Positions 24,869 to 33,956 of a stretch of 64,000 bases of DNA are shown here, piece after piece (positions within the stretch are counted from its first letter, which is position 1; each line of letters opens with the position of its first letter). Origin of the DNA: Planctomycetota bacterium (GTDB taxonomy: Bacteria > Planctomycetota > SZUA-567 > H5-PLA8); the NCBI GenBank assembly GCA_015075375.1, contig JABTUM010000003.1:930001-994000 (forward strand), in the 5' to 3' direction. Below the pieces are notes generated by a model, which saw only the letters and a list, made by a program, of their open reading frames with translations, was not told the origin of the DNA and made no database searches. Made by a program: the position numbers and the translations under genes.

Positions 24869-25095
24869 TCGCCGCGCTGTCCAAGCGCCCCAAGGCAGGC
24901 AAGCAGGAAGGGCTCACGGTGTCCGAGCTGTGCTCGGAAATGGGCTGCAACGAGCGTGCGGTGCGCATGCGCCTTCGCGCGCTCGCGTCCGAGGGCCGAA
25001 TCGAGGTGGTCAAGAGGAAGATCTTCAACTTGGCCGGCCAAGCTGGCGTGATTCCGGCCTATCGTCTCCTGCCCAAGGAGCCCGCTCGAAAGTAA
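24853..25095 (+). CDS. Small winged-helix DNA-binding protein
   Basis: This 80-residue protein starts at GTG 24853. A winged helix is visible: LTVSELCSEMGCNERAVRMR, LRALASEGRIEVVKRKIFN. This is the layout of MarR/ArsR-type small regulators. It overlaps the metallophosphoesterase gene by 16 bases. It could regulate late genes; no target known. Confidence 0.65.
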   Translation: MPKDLIAALSKRPKAGKQEGLTVSELCSEMGCNERAVRMRLRALASEGRIEVVKRKIFNLAGQAGVIPAYRLLPKEPARK

Positions 25096-25103
25096 GGCGC
25101 CGC

Positions 25104-25556
25104 GTGATTCGCACCTTCGTCAAGCTGATCGGCACGCCGGAGCGCCGAGCACGAGCGGAGTTAGAGGATCAGATCCGGCAAATCGACAAGCGCTACTTCG
25201 ACCGGACCTCCCCGCCCGTGGACCTGCGCGGGCGGGCGTATGTCTGGGGCGTCTTCGCGGATCGGGTGGTCGGGCCGGTCCTGGTCGGCTACGGGATCCT
25301 GCGCTGGAACGGGGAGGTTGCGCACCTGGAACGCTCGGCCGTAGAGCGGGAGTACCGCGGCCGTGGCATCCAGCGCCAGCTTATCCGGGCACGCTTGCGT
25401 ATGGCACAGAAGCTCGGCGCAAAGCGGGTGCTGACTTATACGCACCGAAACAACTGGCCTTCGGCAAACAATCTGATCGGCTTGGGTTTTCGACTCAGGC
25501 GCTACCAAGCCAAGGAATTCATTCACTTTGAGTTTGTTTTGCGGCGCAAAACTTGA
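25104..25556 (+). CDS. GNAT-family N-acetyltransferase
   Basis: This 150-residue protein has the acetyl-CoA-binding motif A, VEREYRGRGIQRQLIRARL (about 76-94), preceded by strand GEVAHLERSAV and followed by THRNNWPSANNLIGLGFRL, the conserved C-terminal turn of GNAT enzymes. GTG 25104 is chosen as start. It acetylates an unknown amine, perhaps a host protein or modified base. Its stop lies inside dyad site 4. Confidence 0.8.
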   Translation: MIRTFVKLIGTPERRARAELEDQIRQIDKRYFDRTSPPVDLRGRAYVWGVFADRVVGPVLVGYGILRWNGEVAHLERSAVEREYRGRGIQRQLIRARLRMAQKLGAKRVLTYTHRNNWPSANNLIGLGFRLRRYQAKEFIHFEFVLRRKT

Positions 25557-25611
25557 CATTCATCACAAGCCTTGGGTTGAGTAATTAGTGTTGTTTGGCG
25601 CTTGATGCGCC
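25552..25611 (+). promoter_or_regulatory. Operon-head dyad element, site 4
   Basis: CTTGAC-N6-CACAAG at 25552-25569, then CCTTGGGTTGA to 25580. TTGACA within it would be a perfect -35 box, but no TATAAT-like -10 lies 16-18 bp on. A hairpin GGCGC-TTGAT-GCGCC at 25597-25611 follows. It precedes the portal operon. Confidence 0.6.
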
Positions 25612-25628
25612 CGTGAACTCGGAGAGCC

Positions 25629-27110
25629 GTGAGCAGGAACACCCGGCCGCACGCCAGAAAGAAGCACGCCTCAAGCGGATCGCCACGCGGTCTCGCCATG
25701 TTTCACGACATGGGCAGCTTCGATCAGATCATTAAGAAAACCGCCGGGCAGCTTAACTCCCTGCTGCGCGAGGTTTTCCCTTCCTCGACCAAAGACGCCA
25801 TCCGCAAGTCGTTTGCGTACGCCGACGGCGAATGCGACCTGATTCAGGACATCATCGAGACGAAGGTAGACTTCTACGCGGCCGGCCTGAATATCCAGAT
25901 CAAGACCCCCAATAAAAACCACAAGGGCGCGCTGCTTAAGCGGTTCGATAAGGTCATCCGCGAGCACCAGCTTCGCAAGGTCGCCGAGGAACTTATCCGC
26001 GACTACTCGGTCTGCAATAACTTCATCCTGCAGTGGAAGGTTGAAGACGACGAACTCGAGTATGTCACCAGCATCAGCCCCGCCCGCGCCGAGTTCGGAC
26101 AGGGCCGCGGCGGCGAAATCCTTAAGGTTGAGATTGGGCAGGATGTTCGGAAGGCGATCCAGGAAGCCCGCGGCGACAACCGAAAGATGGCCGCGATCAA
26201 GGATATGTACCCCGAGAAGGTGGTCGCGGCGGTGCTCAGGGGCGAACTGTCATACACGCTATCCAATTCCGACGGCGAATACTGGGTCGTGCGTACGAAC
26301 GCGCGGCGCTTCAGCGGCTTCGCTCGGCCTACGCTGGCCAGCCGATTCGGCGACATCGTACTGCGCAGGCTCATCATCGACGGCGACTTCGTAGTGGCGT
26401 TCTTCCTGAAGCGCGTGATCGAGCACATCAAGTCCGGCGAGTCGCCGCCCTCCGGCAAGAGCGTGAACCTCCGCGAGCTGTACCCCAAGAAGGAAGAGGT
26501 CAAGGAGTACGAGAAATTCTTCCAGGCCACCGGCCAGGCACTCCGCATGTTCACCAACCACACGGTCTCTGTCGAGTACCCGCACCCGGACCCCGCGATC
26601 TTCAATCCTCTGAAGTACGAGAAGGTCGAAGAGCGGATTCTGCGCTGGGGCGGTGTCGTGGACGTGCTGATGACCGGCAAGGGCGAAGGCTTCAGCCAGG
26701 GCCACCTGGGCGCGCGGCGTTTCGCGGCGCAGGGCAAGCGCGTCCGGGATGCCGTAGGCGAGGGCTTTGCGCTCATGCTCCTGCATCCGTCGCTCTCTAA
26801 GCCGCTGGGTGTTCCGACGGACAGCAACGTCCGAATCTCCTGGGACGAGCAGTTGCTCAAGGATCCCAAGCAGGTGCTCGAGGAACTCACGGCGCTGCAG
26901 GACCGCGGCATCCTCGATCACCAGAGCTTCCACGAAGCCATGGGCTTCGATACGGATCTGGTGCGCGAGCGCAAGCAGCGCGACATCGAAGAGAAGGAAA
27001 TTTGGCTGAACACGTGGGAGCCGCGACAGGGCCTCACGAAGGCCGGCCGACCGGAAGGCGGCGAAGAGCGCCCGGCGCCCAAGCGGCGACCGCGGCCCGA
27101 TAGGAGCTGA
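25629..27110 (+). CDS. Portal protein
   Basis: This 493-residue protein has the size and features of siphovirus portals: VDFYAAGLNIQIKTPNKN in the N-terminal wing, ELIRDYSVCNNFILQWKVED, the mixed clip region, and a long C-terminal helical crown with RDAVGEGFALMLLHPSL. It follows the terminase module and precedes the protease/scaffold and capsid genes, the canonical place. It forms the dodecameric DNA gate. The start is GTG 25629. Confidence 0.8.
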   Translation: MSRNTRPHARKKHASSGSPRGLAMFHDMGSFDQIIKKTAGQLNSLLREVFPSSTKDAIRKSFAYADGECDLIQDIIETKVDFYAAGLNIQIKTPNKNHKGALLKRFDKVIREHQLRKVAEELIRDYSVCNNFILQWKVEDDELEYVTSISPARAEFGQGRGGEILKVEIGQDVRKAIQEARGDNRKMAAIKDMYPEKVVAAVLRGELSYTLSNSDGEYWVVRTNARRFSGFARPTLASRFGDIVLRRLIIDGDFVVAFFLKRVIEHIKSGESPPSGKSVNLRELYPKKEEVKEYEKFFQATGQALRMFTNHTVSVEYPHPDPAIFNPLKYEKVEERILRWGGVVDVLMTGKGEGFSQGHLGARRFAAQGKRVRDAVGEGFALMLLHPSLSKPLGVPTDSNVRISWDEQLLKDPKQVLEELTALQDRGILDHQSFHEAMGFDTDLVRERKQRDIEEKEIWLNTWEPRQGLTKAGRPEGGEERPAPKRRPRPDRS

Positions 27111-27115
27111 GAAGC

Positions 27116-27484
27116 ATGGCGGACTATGACCTGACGCAGGACTCTTCGGCGCTTTCGTTCGTTCTCGAAGAGGACGACGTGGTGACGATCAAGGTGCCCG
27201 ACAAGGACATCCTGGTCTCGCACATGGGCCGTAAGACGCAGGCAACCGGAAACGCGAACCTTTCGTCCCCGACCGACTCCATGCTCCTGGCGAAGCCCGG
27301 CCCCGCCGCAGACCTCGCGATCAATAACGAGGACGTGATCCCGATCGCCCCGCAGGCCGGTTCGGGCATCGACGGAACCGACGTGAACAGGCAGGGCGAC
27401 GAACGCTTGCTCACGCTGAAGGCGCTGGGCGAAGACATTTGGGTCGTGCTGATTCGCGGCGGCTACCGCAAGCCGACGTACTAA
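27116..27484 (+). CDS. Hypothetical head-region protein
   Basis: This 122-residue acidic, beta-rich protein (VVTIKVPDKDILVSHMG, DIWVVLIRGGYRKPTY) lies 5 bases after the portal gene. No family recognised. Its size, composition and position fit a small virion or decoration protein. It is followed by a fibre-like gene. Confidence 0.5.
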   Translation: MADYDLTQDSSALSFVLEEDDVVTIKVPDKDILVSHMGRKTQATGNANLSSPTDSMLLAKPGPAADLAINNEDVIPIAPQAGSGIDGTDVNRQGDERLLTLKALGEDIWVVLIRGGYRKPTY

Positions 27485-27511
27485 TTCGAAACCACAAACC
27501 GAAAGGAAGCC

Positions 27512-28993
27512 ATGAGTAACGGAAAATCACCCAGCCTGACGTGGGGCGGCGTACTGCTCGCGATCTCTGTCGTCACCGGACAATTCGTGAATCTAGCCGT
27601 CGAGTATTTGACCGCCGATCGCGTAACCCTGCCGGCTACGGCCGAGGGGGCACTGTCCGGATCCAACGAAGCGGTGCTGCGTTACGACGGCGACACGGAT
27701 CAGATCGTGGCCTCGGTGAACGGCGGGGCTTATGGCCCGCTGGCCGGCGGAGGGATCGAGGGTTCAGGGTCGAATAACGCGATCGTTAAGTGGACGGGCG
27801 AAGACACGGTCGGAGAATCCATTATCAGCGACGATGGAACCGGAGTTACCGTCAACGGCACGGGGCTTGCGGTTTCCAATGGCGGCATCGGACAGGCTTT
27901 CGCTATCTATGTGAATGAAACCGAAACGCAGCTTGCCGCAACGGGCGACTTAAAGCTATCCGCTCCGGCCGGCGAGGTACTGATCGACTCGGTGGACCTG
28001 ACGATCGATACCGGCGACCTGAATGTTTCGGCCGGCGACATCAATGCGGTCGGCGGAAACCTGGACTTGGATGCGGACCTACGGCTCGGCTACCTCGCTT
28101 CGGGTCAGGGGTATCTCGCCAGCACGCATGGCTTTAATGCCGAATACAGGTTCCTTGAGTTCGGAGCTTCCGAGCCAGCGGACTTCACCAACGTCTCGAA
28201 TACCGCCGGCAAGGATGTCTATTTCAAGGCGCAGAGCGGCGGGGCACACACGGCCGGCAACCCGGCAGGCGGCAGCTTCATCTTTGAGCCTGGAGCTAGG
28301 GGATCTGGAGGGGCTGGCGCCAACGGCACTCTGGGGGTCATGCAGCCAGGCGGAACGCGCGGGACAGACGAAGTGGTCATGTTCCATGACGGCAGCAACG
28401 GCTACTTGCAGTCAAACGACGGCAGCCTCCTGCTCCGCCTTGGCTCGTCCGCAATTATCAGTCTCGGCTCGTCTTCGATTACCGCCTACAAAGCGTTTTT
28501 GCCCGATGGATCGAATACGCGCGATATTGGCAATTCAAGCGCCGAATGGCGAGCGCTCTACCTTGCGCATGGAAGCAACAGCGGAACCTATTACGGTATC
28601 GGACAAGAAGCGAGAATCTGGTATTCGGAGTCCGGTAATGGATCGCTACGCCTTACCACGAAGTTTGACTCCGCTAAAGACGGCCTGATCTTTGAGGGGC
28701 TCATCAACGAAGTTTCGGGAACGACCGATGGATACATTACAAGCATTAGGCTGGCGCCGTCTTACGGGTCCAATACCGCGTCTAATCTATCCAGGCATAA
28801 CTACATTGACCTGCAGAATCCCTTAATTAGCGGCGATGCGACAATCTCTGACGCCTGCGCGCTTCGTTTTAACGCCAATCTCGGAACTCATAAGGCCACT
28901 ACGAATTCCGACAAGACTGGCAACACCAAGTCCGGAACCATCAAGGTCAACATCAACGGCACGATCTACCACATCCAGCTCTATGCCGACTAA
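27512..28993 (+). CDS. Fibre-like, repeat-rich surface protein
   Basis: This 493-residue protein, with AAAGGAAG just before ATG 27512, has a hydrophobic start (GGVLLAISVVTGQFVNLAV) followed by long Gly/Ser/Asp-rich beta repeats (GDLNVSAGDINAVGGNLDLD, DGSLLLRLGSSAIISLGSSS) and a C-terminal domain ending NINGTIYHIQLYAD. Such repeats and the final short strand domain are common at the ends of phage fibre proteins. Its place between portal and protease, far from the tail-fibre region, suggests a head fibre. Receptor or glycan binding is inferred. Confidence 0.6.
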   Translation: MSNGKSPSLTWGGVLLAISVVTGQFVNLAVEYLTADRVTLPATAEGALSGSNEAVLRYDGDTDQIVASVNGGAYGPLAGGGIEGSGSNNAIVKWTGEDTVGESIISDDGTGVTVNGTGLAVSNGGIGQAFAIYVNETETQLAATGDLKLSAPAGEVLIDSVDLTIDTGDLNVSAGDINAVGGNLDLDADLRLGYLASGQGYLASTHGFNAEYRFLEFGASEPADFTNVSNTAGKDVYFKAQSGGAHTAGNPAGGSFIFEPGARGSGGAGANGTLGVMQPGGTRGTDEVVMFHDGSNGYLQSNDGSLLLRLGSSAIISLGSSSITAYKAFLPDGSNTRDIGNSSAEWRALYLAHGSNSGTYYGIGQEARIWYSESGNGSLRLTTKFDSAKDGLIFEGLINEVSGTTDGYITSIRLAPSYGSNTASNLSRHNYIDLQNPLISGDATISDACALRFNANLGTHKATTNSDKTGNTKSGTIKVNINGTIYHIQLYAD

Positions 28994-29007
28994 ATTTTCG
29001 GCCTGAA

Positions 29008-29060
29008 CTTGCGTTTCGTCACAAGCATTGGGTTTGATTCTTTCGAGGCTTTGACGCCTC
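29008..29060 (+). promoter_or_regulatory. Operon-head dyad element, site 3
   Basis: CTTGCG-N6-CACAAG at 29008-29025, then CATTGGGTTTGA to 29037, and a hairpin GAGGC-TTTGAC-GCCTC at 29045-29060. It precedes the protease/scaffold gene. The dyad, the GGGTT(T)GA continuation and a following hairpin are shared with site 4. Confidence 0.6.
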
Positions 29061-29076
29061 CGGCTTAAGGTAACGA

Positions 29077-30741
29077 ATGCCCAAGAAGGACCAAGAGATC
29101 AAGCAGATTCGCGAGTGGGGCGTCTACGCCCAAGCGACCGCCGAACTGGCCGGCAAAAAGACGTTCAAGTTCGGCGGTCTCGAGTTTACGCCCGACTCGC
29201 ACAAGATCTTCATCGTGACGGAAGTGTGTCATTCGCTTCCGCTCACGAACAGCCGCGACCGGTGCTTCACCGCAAAGACGCTCGCAAACTCTTATGAGTC
29301 CTTCGCTTATCAGCTCGCCGACTTCGAGCACCGGCTCAAGTTCTACGGGCATGAGAAGGATGCGATCTGCGGCGCCTGCGTAGCGGTCGAGCCCATCTCG
29401 AAAAAGGACGCGGTCAAGCGCGCCGAAAATGGCGAGGCCGTTCCGGTCAAGATCCTGGCGGCGGTCTGGCGCAAGGCCGAGCGCGTCGAGAAGTTCATCG
29501 CCGATCTCGCCGACGACCCGGATCTCTGGAAGACCTCCATGGAGTGCGGGCACTGGCTCAACGAGTCCGCGCTTTACGACGGCGAGAAATTCATTCCCTA
29601 CAAGGAATGGACCGACGAAATGGCCGCGGCCATCGAAGTGGGCCGCGTCAAAGAGGTCGGCGGCAAGAAGCTCTATCTCGCGATGGGCGGTGAAGACGGG
29701 ACCGTGGAGTTCGGCGGCTTCGGCTTCACGAAGTACCCGGCCGACCGCAAGGCGAAGATCACCGACGCGGTGGCCGACTCCAACCCCTCCATCGAGATCG
29801 TGGCAGGCTGGCGCTCGCGCGAGGACTGGATCGAAGCGGCCGCTTCGATCGTCCCGCCGGCGCAGGAGAGTTCCGCCTTGGTCATCGGCACGACCGCTCC
29901 GGACGAGGGCGACGGTCACGCGCACGAGATCACGGCCAATCTGGACATACTGCCGGCGGCAGGCCATTCGCATTGGTTTAAGCCGGTAGCGTTCGACCCC
30001 GAGAGCGGCGTGCTCGAGGGCTACACGAACAACGTGTACCGACGTGCGGGCGAAAATACCTACCTTGAGCATGCGCACAAGGTTCGCCTGGCGCGAAGCA
30101 GCAGTGAGACGGCAGGGGGCGGAACGCCCCAAGCAGAGCCGGAGGTTTTCCAGGTGGATAAGCACCTGCAGTGGCTTCGCGAGCAGGCCAAGGCGCTCGA
30201 GAAGTCGAATCCCGAAATGGCGAAGCTCTTCGAGTCGCAGGCGAAAGCGCTCGAAGGCGAGATCGCCCAGCAAGGCGTCGAGGAAACGATCGCGGCCCGC
30301 ATCAAGAGCGGCGATCTGATCCCGAAGGCCGATCATGCCGGCGCGCTCGAGGCCGCAGCCAAGAAGGGCCGAGAGGACGCGCTGAAGGAACTGGCCGAGA
30401 AGGAAGCCGAAGCGAAGCGTCAGAGCGAGTCGGTCGAAGCGCGCCTGAAAGCGATCGCGGACGCGGGCCTGGACAAGGGCTTCGTCCTGCGCAAGACCGG
30501 CGACGGATCCGAGGTCACGCTGGAAGCGGTGGCCCGCGGTATCCCGACGGACGAGAAGGGCTGCGCAGACTTCGCCGATCGCCTCGCCGAGTGGCAGGGC
30601 ATCGCCGAGCGCACGGGCCAGATGAAGCTGGCGCCGGCCAAGCAGGAGAAGGCCGACGACGGCAAGGCCAAGCCGAAGGTGCCTCCGTTCGGCGGCGACC
30701 CCTCGGGCAAGCCCAAGATCCGGGGCGCGGCCTACATCTAA
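29077..30741 (+). CDS. Prohead protease/scaffold
   Basis: This 554-residue protein appears to have two parts. Residues 1-240 are a mixed alpha/beta domain (HKIFIVTEVCHSLPLTNSRD, LADFEHRLKFYGHEKDAICG) that could be a maturation protease, although I cannot fix catalytic residues. Residues 340-554 are charged, helical and alanine-rich (LREQAKALEKSNPEMAKLFE), like a scaffolding core. Protease-scaffold fusions sit just before the capsid gene, as here. AAGG precedes ATG 29077. Confidence 0.6.
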   Translation: MPKKDQEIKQIREWGVYAQATAELAGKKTFKFGGLEFTPDSHKIFIVTEVCHSLPLTNSRDRCFTAKTLANSYESFAYQLADFEHRLKFYGHEKDAICGACVAVEPISKKDAVKRAENGEAVPVKILAAVWRKAERVEKFIADLADDPDLWKTSMECGHWLNESALYDGEKFIPYKEWTDEMAAAIEVGRVKEVGGKKLYLAMGGEDGTVEFGGFGFTKYPADRKAKITDAVADSNPSIEIVAGWRSREDWIEAAASIVPPAQESSALVIGTTAPDEGDGHAHEITANLDILPAAGHSHWFKPVAFDPESGVLEGYTNNVYRRAGENTYLEHAHKVRLARSSSETAGGGTPQAEPEVFQVDKHLQWLREQAKALEKSNPEMAKLFESQAKALEGEIAQQGVEETIAARIKSGDLIPKADHAGALEAAAKKGREDALKELAEKEAEAKRQSESVEARLKAIADAGLDKGFVLRKTGDGSEVTLEAVARGIPTDEKGCADFADRLAEWQGIAERTGQMKLAPAKQEKADDGKAKPKVPPFGGDPSGKPKIRGAAYI

Positions 30742-30779
30742 CGCGGAGCCTGGGCTCCCAGCGAACGAAAGAGTAACCG

Positions 30780-31310
30780 ATGTTCGGTACGGACTATTTC
30801 CAGATCATCCACGGGGAAGGCATTCGCGTGGGTGAGAAGGCTCCCTCGGGCGATTGGGATTCGCTCGAGGTCGGCACCGCGATGGTGGCGAACGGGCCGA
30901 CGACTTCGATCCCGGCGAACGGCCGGCTCGAAGGCTTCCTGCTCAAGAAGGTCACGGAGGACGGCCCGTCCTACGAAGACCTGAACCTGGGCGCTCCGAA
31001 CCACCCGGCCAAGAAGGGCCAGGCGGTCACGATGGAGAAGCTGCCCGACGGCGCGATCATCGAAGTCGAAGGCGAGCCCGAAAAGGCGTTCGACGACGAG
31101 ACTCCGGGGTTGCTGGTCACGGACGGCACCGGCGCGATCGACGACGAGGATACGGCCGGCACGCAGTTGAGCGTGAAAAACGGGCGTTGGTACAAGGCGC
31201 AGTCCGGCGACTACGTCGAGGGTCTGCTGCACGAGCAAGTCGATCCGGTGGCGGATGACGCGAACGTCCGCATCCAGATCGAGATCCGCCGCATGGGGAT
31301 CAAGGCGTAA
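30780..31310 (+). CDS. Putative head decoration protein
   Basis: This 176-residue acidic, beta-rich protein (KKGQAVTMEKLPDGAIIEVE, LSVKNGRWYKAQSGDYVEGL) lies directly before the major capsid gene. Position and the 'hydration pattern' of alternating strands match small capsid decoration or stabilisation proteins. No firm family match. A short hairpin GGAGCC-TG-GGCTCC lies upstream at about 30745-30758. Confidence 0.5.
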   Translation: MFGTDYFQIIHGEGIRVGEKAPSGDWDSLEVGTAMVANGPTTSIPANGRLEGFLLKKVTEDGPSYEDLNLGAPNHPAKKGQAVTMEKLPDGAIIEVEGEPEKAFDDETPGLLVTDGTGAIDDEDTAGTQLSVKNGRWYKAQSGDYVEGLLHEQVDPVADDANVRIQIEIRRMGIKA

Positions 31311-31343
31311 GGCTGCCCGATTAGGGCTTGAGACGAGAGACGC

Positions 31344-32465
31344 ATGCTGAACGAGCAATCCATCAAGCGCATGATCGGCGTGGCCGAGTTCCTGCATCAC
31401 AACCCGCAGCGGTTGGTGCAGGATCTCTCCGCCATGCTGGAAGAGCGCAAGCAGGTCACGCCGGAGCAGCGCTCCGAGTGGCTGCGCGAGAACTGGCGGA
31501 CCGAGGAATTTGCCGCGGCCGTCCTGTTCAACGTGCTGAAGGAAGTCGAGGCGCACAACTGGGCGCTGGGCTTCTTCCAGAACACGCCGCTGGCGGACAA
31601 CGAGTGGCCGATCGTACAGACCGAGATGAAGGACCGGGGTTACAAGACCTGGTATCTCGGCGAGCACGGCGGCAAACCGAAGCACCAGCACGTGCCCCGC
31701 AAGACGCACGTACAGTACCTCCTGGAGCAGTTCGCGACCGAATGGGTCGAGTACCAGCTCAAGGACTTGCAGATCGGCGACGTGAACGAAGCCGAGAAGG
31801 TGCAGAACGAACTCGCCAACGAGTTCCTCCGCGCGATCGACCGGCTGGCCGGCACGATGCTGGACGCGATTCCGAAGACCTCGGGACTGCGCGCCACGCT
31901 CGGGCTGCACAAGGATGTCGTCGCGGCGAACATCCCGGACGCGAACAAGCTGGACCTGAGCGCGGTCGGCTCGAACACCGGCAAGATCTCGCTGGAGAAG
32001 ATGAAGCGGATTCTGGATTACTTCGGCCGCTTCGCCAGCGACGTGGAAGTGGATCGCGTGCCTCTGGCGATCCGCGCGCTGTTCCTGAGTTCCCAGCACA
32101 CGCGGGACTTCTGGGACTTCGCGGATCTGGTCACGGGTTGGGACGTGACCGGCACCCACGCCGACTTCGAGGATCCCCGGAACGTGGTTCCCAGCGTCGT
32201 GCGGACCGAGATTTGGCGGTCCGGCAAGCTGGAGCAGATGTTCGGCTACAAGTTCGGGATCGTGACCCGCAACACGATCGCGTCCGGCAAGATCCGGGTG
32301 GCCAGCAACAAGCCGATCGGCTGGTACTTCAACAAGCCCAGCATGGCGGCGACCTACCGCGAAGAGAACGTGCAGAAGAACCAGGGCCGAATGAGTTCTT
32401 CGGTCGTGCACTGCTTCGTGAGTCCGGACGAATGGTGTCACCGGATGGTCGAGGTGAACCTGTAA
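31344..32465 (+). CDS. Major capsid protein (HK97-like)
   Basis: This 373-residue protein has the size and layout of an HK97-fold capsid protein: a helical N-terminal arm (SIKRMIGVAEFLHHNPQRLV), then VAANIPDANKLDLSAVG in the middle, and a C-terminal part with the characteristic GKLEQMFGYKFGIVTRNTIA and ASNKPIGWYFNKPSMAATYR strands. It follows the protease/scaffold and decoration genes. It builds the icosahedral shell. Confidence 0.7.
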   Translation: MLNEQSIKRMIGVAEFLHHNPQRLVQDLSAMLEERKQVTPEQRSEWLRENWRTEEFAAAVLFNVLKEVEAHNWALGFFQNTPLADNEWPIVQTEMKDRGYKTWYLGEHGGKPKHQHVPRKTHVQYLLEQFATEWVEYQLKDLQIGDVNEAEKVQNELANEFLRAIDRLAGTMLDAIPKTSGLRATLGLHKDVVAANIPDANKLDLSAVGSNTGKISLEKMKRILDYFGRFASDVEVDRVPLAIRALFLSSQHTRDFWDFADLVTGWDVTGTHADFEDPRNVVPSVVRTEIWRSGKLEQMFGYKFGIVTRNTIASGKIRVASNKPIGWYFNKPSMAATYREENVQKNQGRMSSSVVHCFVSPDEWCHRMVEVNL

Positions 32466-32500
32466 TCCAGGGTTAATCCCAGCAGCGGACGGGAGGCGGT

Positions 32501-32941
32501 ATGTCACAATTCAGTGATCTCTACCCTCCCGTCCGCACCCTTCTGGGCGATTTCAGCGCGGTCGCACCTTCCTGGTCCAACGCTCAACTGGACATGGGAA
32601 TCCAAAACGCGCTGCTTCAAGAAGAGGGATTTTTCGTCGGCGAGCCGGACGAGTCCGGCCAGACGATCACTCCCGACCTCGAAGAAAAGTCCGACATCTA
32701 CCGCGTATCACTGCGCACCGCGATCGCCCTGCTCTCTCCGTCGAGCGGGGCATTCTCCTGGCGGACGCGCAGTTTCGGTGCTACGCGGGAAAACGGGCGG
32801 GCCGGCCATCTGGGCTACCTCGAATCAGAACTGCGCAGAATCACCGACGGTGACTTTGCGGCGGCTTCGGAGACCGAGTGGGATCAGTGGCTTAGGGGTA
32901 CCAGCGCGGCCGTAGCGAAGCTGGGCTCCTTTCCGGGATAG
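32501..32941 (+). CDS. Head-tail adaptor (gp6-like)
   Basis: This 146-residue protein has a mainly helical layout (FSDLYPPVRTLLGDFSAVAP, SDIYRVSLRTAIALLSPSSG, LGYLESELRRITDGDFAAAS) and the position, just after the capsid gene, of adaptor proteins that dock on the portal. The start is ATG 32501, with GGGAGG upstream. Family assignment is by size, helices and order. Confidence 0.55.
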   Translation: MSQFSDLYPPVRTLLGDFSAVAPSWSNAQLDMGIQNALLQEEGFFVGEPDESGQTITPDLEEKSDIYRVSLRTAIALLSPSSGAFSWRTRSFGATRENGRAGHLGYLESELRRITDGDFAAASETEWDQWLRGTSAAVAKLGSFPG

Positions 32942-32949
32942 GCCGAACG

Positions 32950-33174
32950 ATGACCGAGCAACAGCGCAGGCAGCTTAAGCAGGTGGCCGAAGAGTTGAAA
33001 ACTCAGGCCGACTGTCTTCGCCTGCATGTGTTGCAGAGCATCGACGACCTGCTTGGCGATCAGGCATCCGACGGAACGCCCGTAGATCGCGTAGTGAAGG
33101 GGCCGCTGGCACGGGCCGCTGCGCGACTGGACCGCAAGTCGAAAGAAATACTCTCGCTTCTGGGCGAGCAATAA
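32950..33174 (+). CDS. Small helical protein
   Basis: This 74-residue protein is almost entirely charged helix (RRQLKQVAEELKTQADCLRL, RKSKEILSLLGEQ), lying 8 bases after the adaptor. No family recognised. It may be a small connector or assembly protein. Confidence 0.5.
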   Translation: MTEQQRRQLKQVAEELKTQADCLRLHVLQSIDDLLGDQASDGTPVDRVVKGPLARAAARLDRKSKEILSLLGEQ

Positions 33175-33186
33175 CCGGAGTCAGAA

Positions 33187-33942
33187 ATGCCTTTGGATGG
33201 CAATTCCACCAACACGGTCAAGAACGGCCTGGAAGCGATCGTGTCTTACAGCCTTCAGGCCATGCAGGACGTGGGCAAGTACGTCTGCGAAGAGCCGGGG
33301 TCCGGCGAGTACACCGCCGACCCGGACTTCGCGTTCCCGAACACCGGCGTCGATTTGGCGCTGCGGGTCATCGGCGCCCTCGAATCCGAGGATCCGATGG
33401 TCGTCACGATCGTCGGCACCGACCAGGACGACGCGGCTCTGGAAGGCACGGCGACGATCGGCGGACAGGTCTCGCGCGGTCAGGCGTACGAGGTCGTGCC
33501 CGAGACCCCCGGCAAGCGCTTCAAGACGATCAGTTCGGTCACGGCGACGAACGGCGAGGCCGGCGACGGTTTCGAGATCGTCAAGCTGCCCGACTCGGAT
33601 AGCTGGAACGAACTCTGCTTTATCGAGAACGTCGAGCTGAACGAGGGCACGACCACGCGCCCGGTCTACTGCCGCTTCGAAGTGGACCACAACAAGCGCG
33701 CGCGCGGCGAGAACACCCTGACGATGGCGGTGAAGCACACCAACCATCTGAACGGGCTTCCGCGCATCAAGGACCGCGACGTGACCCTGCGCCTCGCGTT
33801 CCACGACGACGGGCAGGCCGGCGCGACGGAAACCTGGATCATCGCGAAGGCTCGCGTCAGTACGCCCCTGAGCGTCCCCGAAGAGGACGACGCGACGGTG
33901 CGAGGCGAAGGCAACTTCGGCAAGTACGCCGTCTTCAGCTAA
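33187..33942 (+). CDS. Putative major tail tube protein
   Basis: This 251-residue beta-rich protein (GVDLALRVIGALESEDPMVV, RGENTLTMAVKHTNHLNGLP, ATETWIIAKARVSTPL) sits between the head connectors and the tail chaperones. Length and strand content suit a siphovirus tail tube subunit. GGAG precedes ATG 33187. I do not see a decisive family motif; another structural role is possible. Confidence 0.45.
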   Translation: MPLDGNSTNTVKNGLEAIVSYSLQAMQDVGKYVCEEPGSGEYTADPDFAFPNTGVDLALRVIGALESEDPMVVTIVGTDQDDAALEGTATIGGQVSRGQAYEVVPETPGKRFKTISSVTATNGEAGDGFEIVKLPDSDSWNELCFIENVELNEGTTTRPVYCRFEVDHNKRARGENTLTMAVKHTNHLNGLPRIKDRDVTLRLAFHDDGQAGATETWIIAKARVSTPLSVPEEDDATVRGEGNFGKYAVFS

Positions 33943-33956
33943 CGCTGAACCGCGAA

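Noticed and set aside
2647..25580. Ordinary sigma-70 promoters with TTGAC as the -35 box at the dyad sites
   Set aside because: No TATAAT-like box lies 16-18 bp downstream at any of the sites, so the class was kept only as an operator or non-standard promoter.
30738..32507. 589-codon open frame on minus strand
   Set aside because: It is the shadow of the decoration and capsid genes, which have sound starts and order.
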